A stretch of DNA of 64,000 bases from Spongiivirga citrea. Its GTDB lineage: Bacteria; Bacteroidota; Bacteroidia; Flavobacteriales; Flavobacteriaceae. The translations under genes and the position numbers were made by a program. The stretch spans positions 496,001 through 560,000 of the forward strand of contig NZ_JAABOQ010000001.1 of the NCBI RefSeq assembly GCF_010671565.1, written 5' to 3'. Below the pieces are notes generated by a model that did not search any database, was not told where the DNA came from, and saw only the letters and a program-made list of their open reading frames with translations. Shown one piece after another: positions 54,969-63,912 of this stretch. Positions within the stretch are counted from its first letter, which is position 1. Every line of letters begins with the position of its first letter.

Positions 54969-56072
54969 TTAATTTTTGTTTTGTTTTTTTCTATCGTTAA
55001 TTCGCTGTTGTGCAATACTTAAGGCCGACTGATGAGAAGTTAATCCGTTTTGTTCAGCGTGCTTAAAAATATCCAGCGTTGTATTATAAATATTTTCAGT
55101 AGTCTTAGTAATCCAATCGCGATCTCTAGCTTCTAACTCGGTATATACATTAATAATACCACCAGCATTAATCAAAAAGTCAGGTGCATATGCAATGCCC
55201 TTATCTTTTAACATAGCTCCATGTCTATTCTCATCTGCTAGCTGGTTATTAGCTGCACCTGCTATCACTCTCGCTTTTAATTTTGCAATTGATTCATCAT
55301 TTAAGGTAGCACCTAAAGCACATGGTGCGTAAATATCCATCTCTTCATCAAAAATATCTGCGCCTCTATAAATAGTTGAATTGTATTGTTTGCTTACCGC
55401 CTGTAACCGCTCTTCATTAATATCTGCGATCACAACATTTGCGTCTTCCTTTGTTAAGTAATCAACCAACGTTTCGCCTACATGTCCAATACCTTGCACT
55501 AATACCTTTTTCCCTTTAAGGTCATCAGTCCCAAATTGGTATTTAGCAGCAGCTTTCAATCCCATAAAAACACCATAGGCAGTTATTGGGCTTGGGTTAC
55601 CTGCTCCTCCAATTTCTTCTGAAATCCCAGTTACGTATGGTGTCACAGTTCTAACAAGATCCATATCCGCCGTGTCCATACCTACATCTTCTGCAGTGTA
55701 ATACTCGCCGCCTAGTGTATGAACAAACTCACCAAAACGTTTCATTAATTCTGGTGTTTTTTCGGTTTTAGCATCACCGATTATCACGGCTTTACCTCCG
55801 CCTAAATTCAATCCAGTAATAGCGGCCTTGTATGTCATTCCTCGTGAAAGTCGTAAAACATCATTTAAAGCGTCCCATTCACTTTTATATGACCACATTC
55901 TGGTACCGCCAAGTGCAGGTCCTAAAACTGTGTTATGAATTCCGATGATTGCTTTTAAACCTGTATCTTTATCCTGACAAAAAACTACTTGCTCGTGGTC
56001 GTTAAATGAAAGTTGACCAAACACAGGATCGGCCTTAATCAAGTCTTTTTTTTCTAGTATTTCTGATGTCAT
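54969..56072 (-). CDS. Glu/Leu/Phe/Val dehydrogenase, leucine dehydrogenase type
   Basis: A 367-residue NAD-dependent amino-acid dehydrogenase. It has LGPALGGTRMW (substrate site), MTYKAAITGLNLGGGKAVI (Lys pair of the active site), TAEDVGMDTADM, the nucleotide-binding GIGHVGETLVDYL, APCALGATLND and GAANNQLADENRH. The set is typical of branched-chain amino-acid (leucine) dehydrogenases, which use NAD. With the HMG-CoA lyase at 48019 it suggests leucine use as a carbon source. Substrate preference is inferred. Confidence 0.9.
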   Translation of the reverse strand: MTSEILEKKDLIKADPVFGQLSFNDHEQVVFCQDKDTGLKAIIGIHNTVLGPALGGTRMWSYKSEWDALNDVLRLSRGMTYKAAITGLNLGGGKAVIIGDAKTEKTPELMKRFGEFVHTLGGEYYTAEDVGMDTADMDLVRTVTPYVTGISEEIGGAGNPSPITAYGVFMGLKAAAKYQFGTDDLKGKKVLVQGIGHVGETLVDYLTKEDANVVIADINEERLQAVSKQYNSTIYRGADIFDEEMDIYAPCALGATLNDESIAKLKARVIAGAANNQLADENRHGAMLKDKGIAYAPDFLINAGGIINVYTELEARDRDWITKTTENIYNTTLDIFKHAEQNGLTSHQSALSIAQQRINDRKKQNKN

Positions 56073-56213
56073 AGTGACTAGCTGTTATGATGATTGATTT
56101 TAGTTATTCGTAAAATGATGGGGTAAAAATAAACTCATTTTGAAGAATCTATTATAAAATACTATTAAAATTGTCAAATGCATATATTTTAACGTCGATC
56201 AGCAGATCAGTAC

Positions 56214-57971
56214 ATGAAAGAACTTCAACACCTAAATAAATATTTCTATAAATACCGAAAGCAATTAACCATTGGGATTATCATCACCATAATTGCTCGG
56301 ATATTTTTGTTATTTACGCCAAGATTAATAAGAGAATCTATCGATGCTGTAGTCGATTATGAAGAAGGCATTATTACCGAAAAATCAGTTTTAAAAGCTG
56401 AATTGCTAGAAAATATATTGCTCATTATTGGTGCCGCAATTATTGCAGGTATTTTGACCTTTTTAATGAGACAAACCATTATTAACGTCTCTCGATATAT
56501 TGAATTCGATCTTAAAAATGAGGTCTACCAACAATACCAGCGTTTGTCGCTAAACTTTTACAAGAGTAATCGTACTGGTGACTTAATGAATCGTATTAGC
56601 GAAGATGTTGGTAAAACCAGAATGTACGCTGGCCCTGCCATTATGTACAGTATCAACACCCTTACACTGTTTATCATTGCATTGGTCTATATGTTTAATG
56701 TAGCGCCTACGCTTACCATGTATACCATCATTCCGCTTCCTATACTTTCTGTAATTATTTATAGGCTAAGTCGTGCTATACATAAGCGCAGTACAATTGT
56801 ACAGGAGTATTTGTCAAAACTATCCACTTTTACACAGGAGTCATTTAGCGGAATATCTGTCATTAAAGCCTACGGAATTGAGAATCCGACGAATGCTTCT
56901 TTTTCAGTTCTTTCCAATGAAAGTAAGCAAAAACAAATCGACCTGACTAAGGTACAGGCCTTGTTTTTTCCTTTAATGCTATTACTTATTGGTATTAGTA
57001 ACCTTACCGTAATATATATAGGAGGAAAACAGTATATGAGTGGGGAGATTGCAAGTATTGGGATTATTGCGGAATTCATTATTTATGTAAACCTACTAAC
57101 TTGGCCGGTAGCTACAGTTGGTTGGGTAACAAGCATCGTAAAACAGGCTGAGGCGTCACAAAAGCGTATTAACGAGTTTTTAAGCGAAGAGCCAGCTATT
57201 CAAAATTTAAATGAAAATCCGACTCCTGTTAAAGGAAGTATCGAATTTAAGAATGTGAAGTTTGTATACGACGACACAAATATAACCGCACTTAATAATG
57301 TTTCTTTCTCCGTAAATCAAGGCGAAACACTTGCTATCATTGGCAAAACAGGGTCTGGCAAATCAACTATTTTAGATCTTATAGGCCGACTATATGATAC
57401 CACTTCAGGCGAGCTATTAATCGACGGGCGTCCTATTAAAGAAATGAATCTAGTCGACCTAAGAAAAAGTATTGGGTACGTGCCTCAAGATGCATTTTTG
57501 TTTTCTGACAGTATAAAAAACAATATCAAATTCGGTAAGCAAAAAGCTAGTGAAGATGAAGTAATTACCGCAGCTAAAAATGCCGCTGTTCATGACAATA
57601 TTGTCGATTTTGCCAAGGGGTATGAAACTATTTTAGGCGAACGTGGCATTACACTTTCTGGTGGACAAAAGCAGCGAGTATCTATTGCTAGAGCAATTAT
57701 AAAACAACCGCAACTATTACTTTTTGACGATTGTTTATCGGCTGTAGATACGGAAACCGAAGAGCAAATTTTGAATAACCTCTATGCCATTTCCCAAAAT
57801 ACAACTACCATTATTGTAAGTCACCGAGTATCTTCTGCTAAAAATGCAGATAAAATTATCGTGCTCGATGAGGGTAAGATCATTCAACAAGGCACACACG
57901 ATTCGCTTATAAATATCGATGGTTACTACAAAGAGCTTTACAACAAACAACTCTCTGAAAAAGAAATCTAA
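56214..57971 (+). CDS. ABC exporter, half-transporter (permease plus ATPase)
   Basis: A 585-residue protein with an ABC transporter type 1 membrane domain of six helices (about residues 15-310) fused to an ATPase. ATPase motifs are GKTGSGKST (Walker A), VPQDAFLFSDSIKNNI (Q-loop), LSGGQKQRVSIARAI (signature) and LLLFDDCLSAVD for Walker B, where Asp replaces the usual catalytic Glu, then VSHRVSSAKNAD. Such exporters of the lipid or multidrug type work as dimers. The Asp may mean a heterodimer with a partner elsewhere. Confidence 0.92.
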   Translation: MKELQHLNKYFYKYRKQLTIGIIITIIARIFLLFTPRLIRESIDAVVDYEEGIITEKSVLKAELLENILLIIGAAIIAGILTFLMRQTIINVSRYIEFDLKNEVYQQYQRLSLNFYKSNRTGDLMNRISEDVGKTRMYAGPAIMYSINTLTLFIIALVYMFNVAPTLTMYTIIPLPILSVIIYRLSRAIHKRSTIVQEYLSKLSTFTQESFSGISVIKAYGIENPTNASFSVLSNESKQKQIDLTKVQALFFPLMLLLIGISNLTVIYIGGKQYMSGEIASIGIIAEFIIYVNLLTWPVATVGWVTSIVKQAEASQKRINEFLSEEPAIQNLNENPTPVKGSIEFKNVKFVYDDTNITALNNVSFSVNQGETLAIIGKTGSGKSTILDLIGRLYDTTSGELLIDGRPIKEMNLVDLRKSIGYVPQDAFLFSDSIKNNIKFGKQKASEDEVITAAKNAAVHDNIVDFAKGYETILGERGITLSGGQKQRVSIARAIIKQPQLLLFDDCLSAVDTETEEQILNNLYAISQNTTTIIVSHRVSSAKNADKIIVLDEGKIIQQGTHDSLINIDGYYKELYNKQLSEKEI

Positions 57972-58049
57972 GAATTTGTTGGTGGCTAACTTTTTTTTTT
58001 TCAAATTTGATTCAGTTTTAAACCAAACTTAGATTTAAGCAGAAGGAAC

Positions 58050-58442
58050 ATGAGTGAAAAATCAATTTTAGAAAAAGAAGAAATTTTTTCTAAAGTACTA
58101 AGAGCAGGACGTAGAACTTATTTTTTTGATGTAAGAGCTACTCGCGCAGGAGATTACTATTTAACTGTAACCGAAAGCAAAAAATTTACTAACGACGACG
58201 GATCGTTTCATTTCAAAAAACACAAAATCTATTTATACAAAGAAGATTTTGAATCGTTTAAAGAAATTCTAGAGGAAATGACGCAGTACATTGTCAATGA
58301 AAAAGGGCAAGAAGTTATTTCAGAGCGCCACCAGCGAGATTTTAAGCGCGAATACGAAGAAAACGGTACTGCTCCTTCTGACAATTCCGAAGAAAATACT
58401 AATACAGACAGCTTTACTGATGTTAGTTTCGACGACATTTAG
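58050..58442 (+). CDS. DUF3276 / PurA-like nucleic-acid-binding protein
   Basis: A 130-residue protein with one PUR repeat, KILRAGRRTYFFDVRATRAGDYYLTVTESKK-like in shape (VLRAGRRTYFFDVRATRAGD, residues 16-35) followed by FKKHKIYLYKEDFESFKEILEEMTQYI. DUF3276 proteins resemble Pur-alpha and are thought to bind single-stranded DNA or RNA. The C-terminal tail is acidic and Ser/Asn/Thr-rich. A terminator follows. Confidence 0.88.
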   Translation: MSEKSILEKEEIFSKVLRAGRRTYFFDVRATRAGDYYLTVTESKKFTNDDGSFHFKKHKIYLYKEDFESFKEILEEMTQYIVNEKGQEVISERHQRDFKREYEENGTAPSDNSEENTNTDSFTDVSFDDI

Positions 58443-58464
58443 AAAGTTTTAACGTTTTTATATG

Positions 58465-58500
58465 AAATCCGCATTGATGTTATCAGTGCGGATTTTTTTA
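58465..58500 (+). terminator. Rho-independent terminator after the DUF3276 gene
   Basis: AAATCCGCATTGAT (58465-58478), loop GTT, ATCAGTGCGGATTT (58482-58495) with one T-G wobble, then a T-run. Confidence 0.82.
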
Positions 58501-58539
58501 TTTTTATAGCAACACCAACAAACCACTACACTAACTACT

Positions 58540-61050
58540 ATGAAGAAATTTTTCCTGTTACTACTAACAGTATCTGCAATTTGCACCGCACAAAAACCAG
58601 TTGACCTTTCTTATTATTTACCAGAAAATGTAACCTATGATCCAAATATCCCGACACCAGAAAGTGTTATTGGGCATCAGGTTGGTCAATGGCATGTGTA
58701 TCATAGTAAGTTAGCACAGTATATGAAAGCACTAGCAGCGGCATCTGATCGTATTACGATTGAAGATCGAGGAAAAACCTTTGAAGACAGACCATTGCTA
58801 TTATTGACAATCACTTCACCAAAAAATCATCAAAATATTGATCAATTGCGACAAGATCATCTTGATTTTGCTAGCGGAAATTCATCTAAAAATGCAAATG
58901 ATTTACCTATTGTAGTCTATCAAGGATTTTCTATTCATGGTAACGAACCTAGTGGAGCGAATGCTGGCTTATTGGCAGCATACCACTTAGCCGCAGCTCA
59001 AGGTCCGGAAATCGATGCCTTATTAAATGATGTTATTGTTTTATTTGATCCTTCTTATAATCCTGACGGACTTTCGCGATTTGCTTATTGGGCCAATACC
59101 AATAAAAGCATTCACTTAAATACTGATGGCAATGATCGTGAGTTTAGTGAGGTTTGGCCGGGAGGTCGCACCAATCACTATTGGTTTGATATGAATCGTG
59201 ACTGGCTTCCAGTACAACTACCGGAGTCGAGAGCACGTATTGCAAGTTTCCACAAATGGATGCCAAATATCTTGACCGATCATCATGAAATGGGAACGAA
59301 CAGCACCTTCTTTTTCCAGCCAGGTGTTCCTTCAAGAACCAATCCGTTGACGCCTAAAATGAATCAGCAGTTAACTAAAGAAATTAGTCAATTTCATATT
59401 TATGCCTTAGACAAAATAGGATCCTTGTATTATGCTGAAGAAGGATTTGATGATTTTTACTATGGAAAAGGAAGTACGTTTCCTGACGTAAATGGTGGTA
59501 TTGGTATCTTATTTGAACAAGGTAGTTCTCGAGGACACGCACAGGAAAGTGAAAATGGTGTAGTGACCTTTCCTTTTTCTATCAGAAATCAATTTACAGC
59601 AGCTTTGTCAACCTTAGCTGCTGCAAAATCGATGCGCACCAAGATCTTAAATTATCAGCGTTCTTTCTACAGCGATGCTAAAAAAGAAGCTGCGTCCGAT
59701 AGAAATAAAGCCATCGTTTTTGGTGATGAAAAAGATGCCGCAAAAGCATATCATTTAGCCGAAATTTTAAAAAGACATCAAATTAAAGTACACGAGCTTA
59801 AAAGCGATTTCTCTCAAAAAGGAAAAAAATACAAAAAGGGATATAGCTATATCATCCCGATGCAGCAGCAGAATTATAAGTTGGTAAAAGCGATGTTCAA
59901 TCGTCAAACGAACTTTCAGGATAGCATTTTTTATGATATCTCAGCTTGGACATTCCCTTTGGCTTTCAATTTAGATCATGCAAATTTGACCAACCTTAAT
60001 CAAGCAGGAGCTGAGATCACTGATTTAAAAGCGCCTTCGCCAAGCATTAACAAAAGTAATTATGCATACCTATTCGAGTGGCATGAGTACTATACACCAA
60101 AAGCACTTCATAAAATATTAAAAAAGGGGTTACGTGCTAAGGTAGGCGCTACTCCCTTTAAACTAAATGGAGTGAATTACGATTACGGAACAATCATGGT
60201 GCCGGTTCAAAATCAAAAATTAAAGTCGGATGCGTTGTTCGATTTTCTAAAAGAAGTTGCTAGCGAAAGTCATCTAAAAATCACAGGAGTTAACACCGGA
60301 AATACGGTAGGCATTGATTTAGGAAGTAACGATTTCGATGCATTAACACTGCCTAAAGTGGCAATGCTCGTGGGTGATGGCGTTGCTAGTTATGATGCAG
60401 GCGAAATATGGCATTTGTTCGATACGCGTTATGAAATGAATGTAACGAAAATTGATAGTCGCAATTTTGGCAATACCAATCTTTCAAAATACACACACTT
60501 TATTTTACCAAACACCTGGGGCGGATTAAGAGAACAAGATTCTAAAAAATTGAAAACTTGGGTTCAAGGCGGCGGTACACTAATTGGATTCCGAAACGCG
60601 GTTAGCTGGTTAAAGCAAAAAGAATTTATCAAACTTGAGTTCAAAAAGAATGATATGGATGCTGAGAATATCAAATTCGAGCAACGCAGAAATTTTAGAG
60701 GAGCACAGGTAACGGGCGGCGCTATTTTTGAAGCCAATATAGACCGCTCACATCCAATTAATTTCGGATATAAGAACGACAAAGTATCCTTGTTTAGAAA
60801 TACAAACATTCACATCAAACCAGACAAGAACAGCTACAATAATCCGATAAAATATAGTTCGAAACCATTGTTAGCAGGTTATATTTCGGAAGAGAATTTG
60901 GATAGTCTAAAAAATACTGTTCCTTTTCAAACCAAAAGATTGGGCAGAGGTCGTGTAACGGTATTTACCGACAACACCAACTTTAGAGCGTTCTGGTATG
61001 GCACAAATAAGCTAATGATGAATGCTATTTTCTTTTCGAAAATGATGTAG
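58540..61050 (+). CDS. exported M14-family zinc metallopeptidase (second copy)
   Basis: An 836-residue paralog of the protein at 17940-20471, with signal peptide MKKFFLLLLTVSAICTAQ and the same site: HGNEPSGANAG (metal His and Glu), NHYWFDMNRDWL, DHHEMGTNSTFFFQP (metal His) and ILFEQGSSRGHAQES with the likely catalytic Glu. The two copies are about the same length and keep the same order of motifs, but they differ throughout, so the duplication is old. Both would act on peptides outside the cytoplasm. A heptad repeat follows. Confidence 0.88.
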   Translation: MKKFFLLLLTVSAICTAQKPVDLSYYLPENVTYDPNIPTPESVIGHQVGQWHVYHSKLAQYMKALAAASDRITIEDRGKTFEDRPLLLLTITSPKNHQNIDQLRQDHLDFASGNSSKNANDLPIVVYQGFSIHGNEPSGANAGLLAAYHLAAAQGPEIDALLNDVIVLFDPSYNPDGLSRFAYWANTNKSIHLNTDGNDREFSEVWPGGRTNHYWFDMNRDWLPVQLPESRARIASFHKWMPNILTDHHEMGTNSTFFFQPGVPSRTNPLTPKMNQQLTKEISQFHIYALDKIGSLYYAEEGFDDFYYGKGSTFPDVNGGIGILFEQGSSRGHAQESENGVVTFPFSIRNQFTAALSTLAAAKSMRTKILNYQRSFYSDAKKEAASDRNKAIVFGDEKDAAKAYHLAEILKRHQIKVHELKSDFSQKGKKYKKGYSYIIPMQQQNYKLVKAMFNRQTNFQDSIFYDISAWTFPLAFNLDHANLTNLNQAGAEITDLKAPSPSINKSNYAYLFEWHEYYTPKALHKILKKGLRAKVGATPFKLNGVNYDYGTIMVPVQNQKLKSDALFDFLKEVASESHLKITGVNTGNTVGIDLGSNDFDALTLPKVAMLVGDGVASYDAGEIWHLFDTRYEMNVTKIDSRNFGNTNLSKYTHFILPNTWGGLREQDSKKLKTWVQGGGTLIGFRNAVSWLKQKEFIKLEFKKNDMDAENIKFEQRRNFRGAQVTGGAIFEANIDRSHPINFGYKNDKVSLFRNTNIHIKPDKNSYNNPIKYSSKPLLAGYISEENLDSLKNTVPFQTKRLGRGRVTVFTDNTNFRAFWYGTNKLMMNAIFFSKMM

Positions 61051-61054
61051 AGAT

Positions 61055-61130
61055 CAGTTGGCAGTATTCAGTCTTCAGTTGGCAGTGCTTACTCGAACTC
61101 TGAACTCATAACTCGTAACTCTGAACTTTA
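61055..61130. repeat. direct repeats and AACTCNN heptad repeat
   Basis: CAGTTGGCAGT occurs at 61055-61065 and 61076-61086. Then heptads AACTCTG, AACTCAT, AACTCGT, AACTCTG, AACTTTA (61096-61130). The heptad is the one found at 12571 and 22051. Confidence 0.7.
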
Positions 61131-61141
61131 AACTTAAAAAA

Positions 61142-61699
61142 ATGGCTCGCACACCGTCAAACATGATTCCTTTAGGGACCGTCGCACCAAGCTTCGAACT
61201 TTTCGATACCGTTTCTGGAAACAATATTTCATTACAACAAGCAAAAGGCACAAAAGCAACCGTGATTATGTTCATTTGCAACCACTGCCCGTTTGTAAAG
61301 CATGTAAATGATGAATTGGCAACTATGGCAAACGATTACTCAGGTGAAGAAGTCGGCTTTATCGCAATATCAAGCAACGACGTTGAAAATTATCCAGCGG
61401 ATTCACCCGAATTAATGAAACAAAATGCCATTGATGAAGGTTTTAGTTTTCCATATTTATATGATGAAAGTCAGCAAGTAGCAAAGGATTATGATGCCGC
61501 TTGCACACCAGATTTTTATGTTTTTGATGCTGACTTAAAGTTGACATACCGTGGTCAGTTAGATGATTCCCGACCTGGAAATGGTATTCCTGTAACTGGA
61601 GTAGATCTCAGAACCGCGATTGACGCTACGACTTCTGGAATGGCGGTAAGTGAACCCCAAAAACCAAGTATTGGTTGTAATATTAAATGGAAGGTATAA
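61142..61699 (+). CDS. thioredoxin-fold peroxiredoxin-like protein
   Basis: A 185-residue thioredoxin-fold protein of the AhpC/TSA-like group. The redox site is FICNHCPFVKHV (CxxC near residue 43). APSFELFDTVSGNNISLQQAKGTKATVIMF and ACTPDFYVFDADLKLTYRGQLDDSRPGNG are typical of a widespread peroxiredoxin-like family. No signal peptide is seen. The next gene starts before this stop (13-base overlap), so the two are likely cotranslated. Confidence 0.9.
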   Translation: MARTPSNMIPLGTVAPSFELFDTVSGNNISLQQAKGTKATVIMFICNHCPFVKHVNDELATMANDYSGEEVGFIAISSNDVENYPADSPELMKQNAIDEGFSFPYLYDESQQVAKDYDAACTPDFYVFDADLKLTYRGQLDDSRPGNGIPVTGVDLRTAIDATTSGMAVSEPQKPSIGCNIKWKV

Positions 61700-62214
61700 G
61701 TTTTAAAAAGGCTACTGCTTCGGATATTGAGCTTTTAATTCCAGTTGCACAAAAAGCCTACCTACAAGCCTATACCCACGTTTGGGAACATGAAGAACCT
61801 GCATTCTACTTAAAGAAGGCCTTTACCAAAAAAGCTTTTTTAAAAGATTTAAGCGATTCAAATACGGAGATTCAACTTATCTATTTTGCTAATACGCTTG
61901 TTGGATTTTACAAGCTGGAATTAGATAGTGCTGTATCAACATATACTGCTATAGAAGCGATTCAACTTGAAAAAATCTATATCCTCAATGAATTCTCAGG
62001 AAAGGGAATAGGAAATCAATCGCTAGCGCATATTATTTCAGGAGCGAAGCAAAAAGGGAAATCGGTGTTTTGGGTGGATGTAATGGACACCAGCCCAGCC
62101 AAATTCTTCTATCAAAAAATGGGATTTGAAACGTTTAGTTATTGGGATTTAGACTATCCTGGCTTAAAGGCTGACCAGTTGAAGATGCATCGGATGGTTA
62201 AGAAGCTTTTGTGA
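61687..62214 (+). CDS. GNAT family N-acetyltransferase
   Basis: A 175-residue acetyl-CoA-dependent transferase. It has the GNAT core with LEKIYILNEFSGKGIGNQSLAHIISGAKQKGKS (motif A, pantetheine loop) and YQKMGFETFSYWDLDYPG at the end. The substrate is unknown. It overlaps the peroxiredoxin-like gene by 13 bases and is the last core-looking gene before the accessory end of the window. Confidence 0.9.
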   Translation: MEGISFKKATASDIELLIPVAQKAYLQAYTHVWEHEEPAFYLKKAFTKKAFLKDLSDSNTEIQLIYFANTLVGFYKLELDSAVSTYTAIEAIQLEKIYILNEFSGKGIGNQSLAHIISGAKQKGKSVFWVDVMDTSPAKFFYQKMGFETFSYWDLDYPGLKADQLKMHRMVKKLL

Positions 62215-62280
62215 AGCCAAAACTGTTATTATGATGTAGTAAATAATAACTACGATTTGTTATCTTGGTTGTTATAAGTG

Positions 62281-62303
62281 GGATAGCATCAATGATGTTA
62301 TCC
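62281..62303. other. hairpin in front of the nuclease gene
   Basis: GGATAGCATC (62281-62290), loop AAT, GATGTTATCC (62294-62303) with one G-T wobble. It marks the border between the GNAT gene and the accessory genes and lies 26 bases before the nuclease start; no T-run follows. Confidence 0.4.
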
Positions 62304-62328
62304 AATTGTTATCTGTAATTAAAACTGA

Positions 62329-63237
62329 ATGGAAAATATCTTAAATGAACCAATTAAAAATTATCTGACCGAAAAATCGAAAAGTTTTGGGGGTAACGAG
62401 TTGGCCGCTAAGTTTAGAAAAGATTTCCCTTCTGAAATAGAAAAAATAATAGTTGACAAAAATAGATTTAAAGTTGTTGGCTCACCAGGAAAAGGTAATT
62501 GGACAGAATGTCCTTGGATCGCAATTTTGGACGTTTTGATAACTGATAGTCCTCAAAAAGGGTATTATCCTGTTCTAATATATAAATCTGATATGTCAGG
62601 AATTTATTTATCCTTAAATCAAGGTGTGACTGACGTAATAGAAAATTACAAAAAAGAAGCAATCTCAGTATTAAAACTAAGAGCTGAAGATTTTAGAGCC
62701 AAGATTGACTTTGATTCAAAAAACTATTTAATAGATATTGATTTAAATTCTACAACTCGAAATGCAAAACACTATCAGGCGGGTAATATAATAGCCAAAT
62801 ACTATCCCAAGGAAAATTTACCAAACTCAATACAGCTAAGAAATGACTTAACTGAGATTTTGGAATTCTATGAAAACCTAACCTATTCAGATAATTCCTT
62901 TAGCGATGATTTAAGCACTATAGGATTTGAAAGAAAACAAGTTCGATTGCATAGAAGAATAGAAAGAAATACTTCATTGTCTAAAAAAGTAAAAAAACTG
63001 AAAGGTTATCGGTGTGAAGTCTGTGAAATAAAATTTACCGAAATATATGGTGATATTGGAAAAGACTTTATCGAAGCTCATCACCTAAACCCTATTTCCG
63101 AACTCGGAATTGGTAGTTTTAAAGTAGATCTGAAAAATGATTTTGCTGTACTTTGCAGTAATTGTCATAGTATGATACACAAATTGGACGATCCAAGTGA
63201 TCTAATTAAACTAAAGCAAATAATAAAAAACACATAA
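62329..63237 (+). CDS. MrcB_N (DUF3578) domain plus HNH endonuclease, putative modification-dependent nuclease
   Basis: A 302-residue fusion. Residues 1-180 look like the McrB-type N-terminal domain (DUF3578), which reads modified cytosine in DNA: GKGNWTECPWIAILDVLITDSPQKGYYPVLIYKSDMSGIYLSLNQGV. Residues 228-290 hold an HNH/HNHc nuclease with two Cys pairs (CEVCE, CSNCH) and the catalytic EAHHLNPISE. Together it is probably a type IV-like enzyme that cuts modified, e.g. phage, DNA; this is inferred from domain content. No partner GTPase or methyltransferase is nearby. Confidence 0.85.
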   Translation: MENILNEPIKNYLTEKSKSFGGNELAAKFRKDFPSEIEKIIVDKNRFKVVGSPGKGNWTECPWIAILDVLITDSPQKGYYPVLIYKSDMSGIYLSLNQGVTDVIENYKKEAISVLKLRAEDFRAKIDFDSKNYLIDIDLNSTTRNAKHYQAGNIIAKYYPKENLPNSIQLRNDLTEILEFYENLTYSDNSFSDDLSTIGFERKQVRLHRRIERNTSLSKKVKKLKGYRCEVCEIKFTEIYGDIGKDFIEAHHLNPISELGIGSFKVDLKNDFAVLCSNCHSMIHKLDDPSDLIKLKQIIKNT

Positions 63238-63243
63238 TAATTT

Positions 63244-63284
63244 GTATAGTACATATGCCCTTCGGGATGCAAACGTATAGTACA
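63244..63284. repeat. direct repeat flanking a CCC/GGG hairpin
   Basis: GTATAGTACA occurs at 63244-63253 and 63275-63284, 31 bases apart. Between them is CCC-TTC-GGG with TGC nearby. It separates the nuclease gene from the ACP-like gene and could be a cassette-border repeat. Confidence 0.5.
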
Positions 63285-63318
63285 AGAGACGTTGTAAAAC
63301 ATTTAAACCAAACCGATA

Positions 63319-63912
63319 ATGGGATTAGATTCAGTTGAATTAGTAATGTCAATCGAGGACAAATTTGGAATACAAATTGAGGATTCTGAAGCGGAAAAAA
63401 TTCGCACAGTTCAGGATTTCGCAGATATTGTTTTCAGTAGAATTATCACAAATCCTACGGATAAATGTTTGACTCAAATAGTATTTTATCGAATAAGAAA
63501 AGTATTAAGAAATTTGAGTTCAACCGAAAAGGAAATAAGACCTGATACCAAAATATCCGAATTACTCACTCAAACGCAACTGAAAGAAAAGTGGAGTCTA
63601 TTAAAAACAGAACTTGGACTTGAATTACCTAATTTAGTTGCTTTAGATTTTAATCCAGAATTAGGTTCTCACGTCAAGATTTTCGGAATTAAAACCATTA
63701 AACGAACAACACCTGTTTCAAAAGGGACAATCAGGCAGTTAGTGGATTGGACAATATCGTTAAACCGAGATAAATTCATCGATGTTGAAAAAATATCAAG
63801 TAAATATGAAATTGAGCGGATTATTTGTGGAATTACAGAAGATAGAATTGGAGTTCCAATAAGCGAAATCGAATTACATCATTCTTTTACAAATGACCTA
63901 GGAGTTGATTAA
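63319..63912 (+). CDS. acyl-carrier-protein-like protein with permuted ACP ends
   Basis: A 197-residue protein. It opens MGLDSVELVMSIEDKFGIQI followed by EDSEAEKIRTVQDFADIVFSRI: this is an ACP from the GLDS motif onward (Ser5 is the phosphopantetheine site). ACP helix I, which should come first, is missing, and a stop codon sits just upstream. The C-terminus (from about residue 164) reads IERIICGITEDRIGVPISEIELHHSFTNDLGVD, i.e. ACP helix I ending exactly at DLGxD. The middle (about 45-160) has no match known to me. The simplest reading is a circularly permuted ACP around an inserted domain. Confidence 0.7.
   Translation: MGLDSVELVMSIEDKFGIQIEDSEAEKIRTVQDFADIVFSRIITNPTDKCLTQIVFYRIRKVLRNLSSTEKEIRPDTKISELLTQTQLKEKWSLLKTELGLELPNLVALDFNPELGSHVKIFGIKTIKRTTPVSKGTIRQLVDWTISLNRDKFIDVEKISSKYEIERIICGITEDRIGVPISEIELHHSFTNDLGVD

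Noticed and set aside
58629-58655. TGTAACC with a CGAC 16 bases downstream, similar to the ECF motif
   Set aside because: It is inside the M14 peptidase coding region and the -10 is CGAC, not CGTC; chance match.
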